The position numbers were made by a program, and so were the translations under genes. DNA of 45,248 bases from Legionella fairfieldensis ATCC 49588. Lineage in GTDB: Bacteria > Pseudomonadota > Gammaproteobacteria > Legionellales > Legionellaceae. The DNA lies in NCBI RefSeq assembly GCF_000621525.1, contig NZ_KK211299.1, positions 113,423-158,670 of the forward strand, written 5' to 3'. Shown piece after piece: positions 43,030-45,248 of the stretch. Positions within the stretch are counted from its first letter, which is position 1, and each line of letters begins with the position of its first letter. Under the pieces are notes generated by a model. The model saw only the letters and a program-made list of their open reading frames with translations. It did not search any database and was not told where the DNA came from.

Positions 43030-43539
43030 TTAAATCAAATTTAAGCCCATTAAAAAATCATCATAAAATTTATTATTAATTTTCAGAGCTTGAGTGATTG
43101 TTCCTTCAATAACAAAATTAAATTTTTTATATAAATTAATAGCAGAAAAATTATCTGTTCTTACTTGCAATTGTATTTTAACGAGATTTTTTTTCTTAGC
43201 CCAACCAATCGCCTCGACCAGCATTTTTTTCCCAATAGATTGCCCCCAATGAGATTTTTTTACGCTTAAACCTAAGTGCCCAATATGGTCTAAGCGAGAG
43301 GCATTTGAAACATCTAGAAATAATTGTGAAACAATCATCTGATTTATTTTACCCACAAGCATGAGTGAGTTTTCTTTTTTTAAGCATTCATTAATAATGT
43401 CTATTTCTTCTTTAAGGGAAACGGGAAACTCATTTTGACCAAATGTGAGAAAATCCGTTTCCCCTCCAATACTATTTAAAAAGTCAATTATTTCTTGAGC
43501 ATCTTCTGGTTCAGCTTTTTTAATAGTAAGAATTTCCAT
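43030..43539 (-). CDS. GNAT-family N-acetyltransferase
   Basis: This 169-aa protein has the GNAT fold: an N-terminal beta-alpha unit, the motif A acetyl-CoA-binding segment LGLSVKKSHWGQSIGKKML (about residues 89-107), and the C-terminal motif B QVRTDNFSAINLYKKFNFVIEG. This resembles the RimI/YjaB-like or L-amino-acid acetyltransferases; the substrate is unknown. It lies between the toxin-antitoxin pair and an immunity-type gene and is AT-rich, consistent with accessory cargo. ATG 43539 is the first start. Confidence 0.88.
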   Translation of the reverse strand: MEILTIKKAEPEDAQEIIDFLNSIGGETDFLTFGQNEFPVSLKEEIDIINECLKKENSLMLVGKINQMIVSQLFLDVSNASRLDHIGHLGLSVKKSHWGQSIGKKMLVEAIGWAKKKNLVKIQLQVRTDNFSAINLYKKFNFVIEGTITQALKINNKFYDDFLMGLNLI

Positions 43540-43647
43540 CTATTCATTCAGCCTCTGTAATCAAAATTTCAAAAACTTTACCATCATCCAGTGTCAATGT
43601 TAAATCATTTAAATGCTCGCTTTAGGCAACTTGTTTGTTTGGCGACC

Positions 43648-44226
43648 CTAACGGTAGAGACTAGCGTATAAATCCTCAGCCCTTATAAACCAAATACCTT
43701 TAATTTTTTCCTTTTCAAAAGCTATTTTTATTCCTTCAGATACTAATAAGTGATTTGTATATTCTTCATCTCTTGCGATCTTATGCGCTCCCATGCAACC
43801 AGGCTTATAGGTTAAATATCTAAAAGTATCGATAGCATCTGTCCCCGCTATTAGATTATAAATAGATTTTTCACGATCAATGCCTACAATGGTAGAAGTG
43901 ACATTTAATAACTTATAATTGATCAGGATACCATCCTTGCAGTGAACCTCTGTATCAAAAAATTGCACATCAGCAGGCGCTAATTCTAGCAATAAATCTA
44001 CTATCTTTTGATTCACTAGTGGAGATGATGAGTTGTTGGGAATACAATCATAGCTACTAATTTTTTCTTGCAACATTTCATGTACAAAAATGATTTTCTT
44101 GTCTACTTTCTTGTTTGCTAATCGAACACCATCTAAAAATAAAAACCGATCGGGTGAGTGTTCTCTATCGTATTCAGCTATTAATTTATTAGTACAATTT
44201 TTAGGTTTTTGCCATAAATAAATCAT
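43648..44226 (-). CDS. Imm11-type (DUF1629) orphan immunity protein
   Basis: This 192-aa protein matches the DUF1629/Imm11 family: VNQKIVDLLLELAPADVQFF, LINYKLLNVTSTIVGIDREKS, FRYLTYKPGCMGAHKIARD and KGIWFIRAED are characteristic conserved segments. Imm11 proteins are immunity factors for polymorphic toxins in contact-dependent or secreted competition systems. No cognate toxin gene is next to it: the left neighbour is GNAT and the right is a transposase. It looks intact. It may be an orphan defence gene or one separated from its toxin by the IS insertion. Confidence 0.82.
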   Translation of the reverse strand: MIYLWQKPKNCTNKLIAEYDREHSPDRFLFLDGVRLANKKVDKKIIFVHEMLQEKISSYDCIPNNSSSPLVNQKIVDLLLELAPADVQFFDTEVHCKDGILINYKLLNVTSTIVGIDREKSIYNLIAGTDAIDTFRYLTYKPGCMGAHKIARDEEYTNHLLVSEGIKIAFEKEKIKGIWFIRAEDLYASLYR

Positions 44227-44244
44227 TTTTCACCTTACTTAACC

Positions 44245-45138
44245 TCAGCTCGACATAAGGAATTTATTATTTTGTATTTTTGTATGAAGATGTAAAGAGG
44301 GTTTTCTTGGTTTAAGCATATAAGCCATGAGTCCCGCCAACAAATTAATGACAAAATTATCAGGTTTTCTGTGTCTTGAATGGTCGATATGACAAATTGA
44401 CTTTAGTTGCTCTATTACCGTTTCAACCAGTCCACGGTGATTCAAAAAGAACTGGTCAAAAAGATTCATTGTTTTTTCTTTCATATTTCGCCTCACCCTG
44501 GTGATGAGGCGTAAGCCCTTTGCCAATAAGGACTCTGTTTTTTGTTTTGACAAATACCCCTTGTCCCCAGCAGCGAGTCCTTCAAGGTTTTTAAAGAGTT
44601 GTTCTAATGGGACCCGGTCATCTACATTGCCTTTGGTAATGCAAAAAGCCACTAACTCGCCCTCATGGTTAATCACTACATGAAGTTTGAACCCAAAAAA
44701 CCACCCCATGGATGTCTTGCCTCGCTCGGCTATCCCATCAAAGGTCTTGTGACGATAAATGCGTTTATTATGGCAGACTGCAAGAGGTGTTGAGTCAACA
44801 TAATACAAACCGGTTTTCTTACCCAATCGCGAGTAAAGATAGGCTGTTAACGGAATGAGAACGCTCGACATAATTTCTGTAAATCGATTGTAACTCACCA
44901 GCTCTGGGAAATAGTTCCTCATATCCTTCTGCACACAATCACGATAATAATCTTTAAAGGTACGGTAATGACTCAAATGAAATAAAATAACTAGCGTCAT
45001 GATTTCACTGGCCGACATTCTACAAAACCGAGCACGCTTTCTATTGGGGGATGGAAGTATATAAAATGAACTTTCTTTAAACCATGCCTTGCAAAAATCA
45101 TCAATATCACAGAATATTTCTACTATCGGTACCAACAT
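44245..45138 (-). CDS. IS982-family DDE transposase
   Basis: This 297-aa transposase shows the DDE catalytic residues: Asp115 in YYVDSTPL, Asp192 in AAGDKGYLS and Glu239 in GLVETVIEQLK, with the Lys/Arg-rich C-terminus. It is full length with no frameshift and probably active. GGAAATAAG lies before the ATG at 45138. An 11-bp inverted repeat surrounds the start region (see next entry). Confidence 0.93.
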   Translation of the reverse strand: MLVPIVEIFCDIDDFCKAWFKESSFYILPSPNRKRARFCRMSASEIMTLVILFHLSHYRTFKDYYRDCVQKDMRNYFPELVSYNRFTEIMSSVLIPLTAYLYSRLGKKTGLYYVDSTPLAVCHNKRIYRHKTFDGIAERGKTSMGWFFGFKLHVVINHEGELVAFCITKGNVDDRVPLEQLFKNLEGLAAGDKGYLSKQKTESLLAKGLRLITRVRRNMKEKTMNLFDQFFLNHRGLVETVIEQLKSICHIDHSRHRKPDNFVINLLAGLMAYMLKPRKPSLHLHTKIQNNKFLMSS

Positions 45139-45195
45139 CTTATTTCCTTATAAACTGGGGAGTTTTTAACGAACTAAAATGTACTTGGTACCGAT
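45125..45195 (-). promoter_or_regulatory. Inverted repeat spanning the transposase start
   Basis: ATCGGTACCAA (45125-45135) and TTGGTACCGAT (45185-45195) are perfect 11-bp complements, 49 bases apart. In minus-strand RNA started outside the IS they would fold into a stem covering codons 2-5 just after the start, which could block translation from read-through transcripts, as in other insertion sequences. RNA started inside the loop would lack the 5' arm. Confidence 0.55.
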
Positions 45196-45248
45196 GCTCA
45201 TTGCAATATTGCTATTATTTAAAAATTTCTTATATCGAGTTGAGGTTA

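Larger units (their letters stand above)
44240..45248 (-). mobile_element. IS982-family insertion sequence, apparently complete
   Basis: Terminal inverted repeats match over 26 bp with three mismatches: taacctcagctcgacataag and aattt at 44240-44265, and the complement of 45223-45248. The transposase lies inside, on the minus strand. Length of about 1.0 kb is normal for the family. The right end coincides with the window edge, so the target-site duplication cannot be checked. The outermost T/A bases may belong to the target. Confidence 0.85.

Noticed and set aside
43544-43621. In-frame fragment ending LDDGKVFEILITEAE just before the GNAT gene
   Set aside because: It has a stop upstream and no ATG, and is only about 25 codons. 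It could be the remnant of a lost gene but is too short to call.

Overview
The window looks like a chromosomal segment of a Legionella-type gammaproteobacterium. The reasons are the AT-rich but not extreme base composition, a gammaproteobacterial housekeeping set (E. coli-type QueF, PepN, GlmS, Tex, YoeB), a secreted protein ending in a DUF1566/Lcl-type domain, and several large orphan proteins of the kind Legionella exports as effectors. This assignment is inference from gene content; there is no rRNA or other phylogenetic marker in the window.

Layout. 1-3376: end of a Bat (aerotolerance) operon (batB-like 3' end, batD) followed by an amidase. 3384-3512: a small MITE-like element with terminal inverted repeats and a 12-bp direct repeat on each side. 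3624-7041: two orphan, AT-rich minus-strand genes. The upstream one (5899-7041) shows a pattern resembling the OspF/SpvC and LanKC phosphothreonine-lyase fold. 7385-11102: cold-shock protein, HI0933-type flavoprotein, a GIN-domain lipoprotein, a degraded second copy of the small repeat, and an alpha/beta hydrolase. 11102-12139: a disordered Pro/Asn/Gln-rich protein. 12292-22526: housekeeping genes (GMP reductase/IMPDH-like, PhoH-PIN, Bcp, SmpB, GlmS, Tex, YciA thioesterase and a coupled 544-aa protein). 22584-25761: a small membrane protein and two orphan genes, one with a possible Cys/His papain-like core and one with a methyltransferase-like N-terminus plus a helical repeat region. 25762-26085: a non-coding stretch with a cluster of DnaA-box-like 9-mers. 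26086-34128: recN and nadK, a TPP riboswitch controlling a solitary tenA, then queF, aroE and pepN.

34289-39121 is the conserved prkA-yeaH-spoVR (yeaG-yeaH-ycgB) stress operon, with a sigma-S-like -10 in front. 39227-39358 is a possible 43-aa microprotein. 39419-41734 encodes a secreted protein with three tandem ~80-residue repeats. 42291-45248 is an accessory tail: a YefM/YoeB toxin-antitoxin pair between two direct copies of a short repeat, a GNAT acetyltransferase, an orphan Imm11-type (DUF1629) immunity protein, and an apparently complete IS982-family insertion sequence whose right inverted repeat ends at the last base of the window.

How the genes work together: thiamine salvage (tenA) is under TPP control; nadK-recN, tex-yciA-544aa and prkA-yeaH-spoVR are compact, translationally coupled or nearly abutting operons; the orphan genes are scattered singly or in pairs between core genes. 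I found no CRISPR array, tRNA, rRNA or prophage. The best candidates for undescribed biology are the phosphothreonine-lyase-like protein with its neighbour, the Cys/His orphan, the degenerate methyltransferase-like protein and the repeat-rich secreted protein.
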